From a bacterium (GTDB lineage: Bacteria; Chloroflexota; Dormibacteria; UBA8260; Bog-877), in the NCBI GenBank assembly GCA_021817185.1, contig JAKAVU010000029.1, positions 1 through 15,049 on the forward strand: 15,049 bases of DNA. The letters are read 5' to 3'. Both the position numbers and the translations under genes were made by a program. Shown in pieces: positions 13,773 through 15,049 of this stretch; within the stretch, counting starts at the first letter, position 1, and every line of letters begins with the position of its first letter. A model generated the notes under the pieces. The model saw nothing but the letters and a program-made list of their open reading frames with translations. It was not told the DNA's origin and searched no databases.

Positions 13773-14495
13773 GTGTTCAATTGGACTGAGACAGCCGCGA
13801 TCGCGACCGGTCTCGCCGCCCTGGCTACGGCGGCGGCAGCAAGCGCAACGTTCTGGATGGCGAGGAAGACCTCCGATGCCGCCGCGGCCACCGAGCAAGA
13901 CGCTGACGCCAGCCGACAAGCTGCCGAAGCCGCCCAAAGGCTAGCGGTTGCCACCGAGTCGTCTGCGGCGCTTGCCCGGAGGGCGCAGGACTTGACCATT
14001 CGTCCGCTCCTTGCCGACCCGCGGCCAGCCCTTCCAGGAACCCCCGACGATCTGGTTCAGTTTGGCGCGCCGGGCCGTCCCGTTCTACCTGTCGGGGCAT
14101 GTACCTTCGACTTTAGCCGGCAGGGCCAGGTATTCCTATTGACCGTCCCATTTGAAAACGTGGGGGCCGGGGTCGCCGTCATTCAGGGTTGCGGGCTACA
14201 TCCTCGCGGCACGGGTGATCTGAGCGTTTCGAGAAAACTGGTCCCTGTTGGGACGACTGTGAGAGTCAGTGCGTCTCTGCTCATCGGCGACGAGACCGAT
14301 CGCTTTGCGAGTGACAGTTGGGCCATGGATGGTGTTCTCGTTTCGATTACGTACACGGACGCGGATGGCGGGCAGCCGCTGATTAGCCGAGCGGAGATCA
14401 GACAATACGCCACGCAGGCTCCATTCGTGGAGCGGATCGCCATTTTCCATCAAGGCGAGGCTACCCCCTTTGCCGAGGGGCGCGCTTCCTACTAA
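13773..14495 (+). CDS. Membrane-anchored coiled-coil protein of unknown function
   Basis: A 240-residue protein starting at GTG 13773, six bases after GGAGG (13762-13766). An ATG at 13686 in frame would add 29 residues of shadow sequence inside the divergent gene and has no support. Residues 7-30 (TAAIATGLAALATAAAASAT plus FWMA) form a single transmembrane helix or signal anchor. An Ala/Glu/Gln-rich helix (35-72) is probably a short coiled coil, leading into RAQDLTIRPLLADP. The C-terminal 165 residues look like a beta-sandwich (VFLLTVPFENVGAGVAVIQG; VRVSASLLIG; VLVSITYTDADG). This anchor, coil and beta-domain plan is common among uncharacterised bacterial proteins. Its start is back to back with the HEPN-like gene, so the two may share control. 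Confidence 0.75.
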   Translation: MFNWTETAAIATGLAALATAAAASATFWMARKTSDAAAATEQDADASRQAAEAAQRLAVATESSAALARRAQDLTIRPLLADPRPALPGTPDDLVQFGAPGRPVLPVGACTFDFSRQGQVFLLTVPFENVGAGVAVIQGCGLHPRGTGDLSVSRKLVPVGTTVRVSASLLIGDETDRFASDSWAMDGVLVSITYTDADGGQPLISRAEIRQYATQAPFVERIAIFHQGEATPFAEGRASY

Positions 14496-14670
14496 TGATG
14501 TTCAGGGCCTGTGGCTGCCGAGACCCTCATCCGCCACCTTCGGTGATCCAAGGGACAGTCGGGTCCAGTGTCGAGGGGGCCGGATCCTTGGAGCGGTGCC
14601 GGGTCCGTGTGGACTCCAGCAAGCCCAGTACTTGCGGAAGGTCTCGGTCCTGCTCCCGGAGAGTCAATCG

Positions 14671-14799
14671 GCCAAGCTCCATCGGAGACTGCTCCCGTCG
14701 AATTTGAGAGGGGCGGATGACCTATTCGGAACCGACACCGACAGCTCTGCCAAGCTCGATCATAGACTGCGCGCGTCGAACTCGAGAGGTGGCGGATGA
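14671..14799. repeat. Two direct repeats of about 50 bp with a 78-bp period
   Basis: GCCAAGCTCCATCGGAGACT... (14671-14720) and GCCAAGCTCGATCATAGACT... (14749-14799) share about 84% identity by eye. Both end in GGCGGATGA. The period of 78 is a multiple of three: on the minus strand both give a similar 26-residue unit (IRREQSPMELGRLTLREQ and VRRAQSMIELGRAVG), though a stop separates them. An inverted 13-base match of the unit end (CTCATCCGCCACC) lies at 14526-14538. This 14496-14879 stretch has no convincing intact gene. Confidence 0.55.
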
Positions 14800-14879
14800 G
14801 CTTCTTGGGCTCCCCCAAGCGACCACCTGATGTCTGCCGAGACCTGGAGGCACCTGGTGTCCGGGCGAATCGGAAGCTC

Positions 14880-15049
14880 TGTGGGGACCCCGGAAGTCGG
14901 TCCAGTCTGAGTAAGAGTTACGACTGCCTGATGGCCTTGGCGAAGACCGCTGGTGGTTGGTAGCTGAGAGCACTGTGCGGACGGTGGACATTGTAGGCAT
15001 GGCACCAGTCGGCATAGAGAACCTTGGCCTCCAGGACGCTGTCGAAGAT
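14880..15049 (-). mobile_element. IS3-family element, right end, running out of the window
   Basis: The right terminus TGTGGGGACCCCGGAAGTCG starts at 14880 on the plus strand. The sequence to the window end matches 1088-1257 in inverted orientation with about five differences in 170 bases. The element continues beyond base 15049, so its left end and completeness are unknown. Both IS right ends in this window point inward. Confidence 0.85.
14918..15049 (-). CDS. IS3-family transposase OrfB, C-terminal end (partial)
   Basis: The minus-strand frame enters from beyond the window and ends at TAA (14918-14920). It encodes FDSVLEAKVLYADWCHAYNV, then HRPHSALSYQPPAVFAKAIR and QS. This is the closing helix region of the IS3 rve transposase, nearly identical to the copy ending at 1219 (Arg for Ser near the end). 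The catalytic residues would lie outside the window. Unlike the first copy, nothing here shows that this one is broken. Confidence 0.85.
   Translation of the reverse strand: MFDSVLEAKVLYADWCHAYNVHRPHSALSYQPPAVFAKAIRQS

Noticed and set aside
14671..14799. A CRISPR or integron attC array
   Set aside because: There are only two imperfect copies, the period is 78 bp with a 28-base gap, and there is no cas or integrase gene nearby.
935..15049. An active composite transposon
   Set aside because: The left IS3 copy lacks its 5' part, including the first catalytic Asp and the outer terminus, so the present arrangement could not move as a unit from what is visible.

Overview
This is a high-GC window with actinobacterial character: GTG starts, strong GC bias at third codon positions, and promoters whose -10 box sits only 6-8 bases before the start codon, as in leaderless mRNAs. 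No rRNA, tRNA or CRISPR array was seen. It reads as an accessory 'graveyard' island in which small intact gene sets sit between decayed insertion sequences. Both window ends lie inside transposase genes, so the window may be a contig broken at repeats.

Layout. 1-1257: C-terminal end of a DDE transposase, two hairpins, then the 3' part of an IS3-family transposase ending at a recognisable IS right end. 1486-3690 (minus): a three-gene operon, TIGR04255-family protein, then HTH protein, then a protein with a hydrophobic-strand/cysteine motif, behind a promoter carrying three direct repeats spaced 12 bp apart. 3875-5290: a badly broken transposase gene joining a DUF4338 (DruA-like) domain to an ISAs1-type DDE domain. 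5460-6159: a ribbon-helix-helix regulator and a two-helix membrane protein behind a near-consensus promoter overlapped by repeats. 6215-6955 (minus): a frameshifted integrase-type transposase with repeated terminal motifs. 7025-7960: a conserved hypothetical protein with a leaderless-type promoter. 8230-8535: a transposase C-terminal scrap. 8612-11144 (plus): a second three-gene operon with the same order as the first. 11390-11540: a probable IS481-type scrap. 11571-12242: an HNH-nuclease protein. 12634-13719 (minus): a HEPN-like protein. 13773-14495 (plus): a membrane-anchored coiled-coil protein divergent from it. 14500-14879: non-coding DNA with a 78-bp-period repeat. 14880-15049 (minus): a second, inverted copy of the IS3 element.

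The main point of interest is that the window holds two diverged copies of one cassette: a TIGR04255 protein, an overlapping (ATGA) HTH DNA-binding protein, and a third protein with a VVV-x(2,3)-C type motif. Conserved order, ATGA coupling and weak protein similarity, with no evident DNA identity, suggest a real functional module rather than a recent duplication. Its function is not known to me. The neighbouring HNH and HEPN-like proteins and the dense mobile-element debris would fit a defence or conflict island, but that is inference from context.
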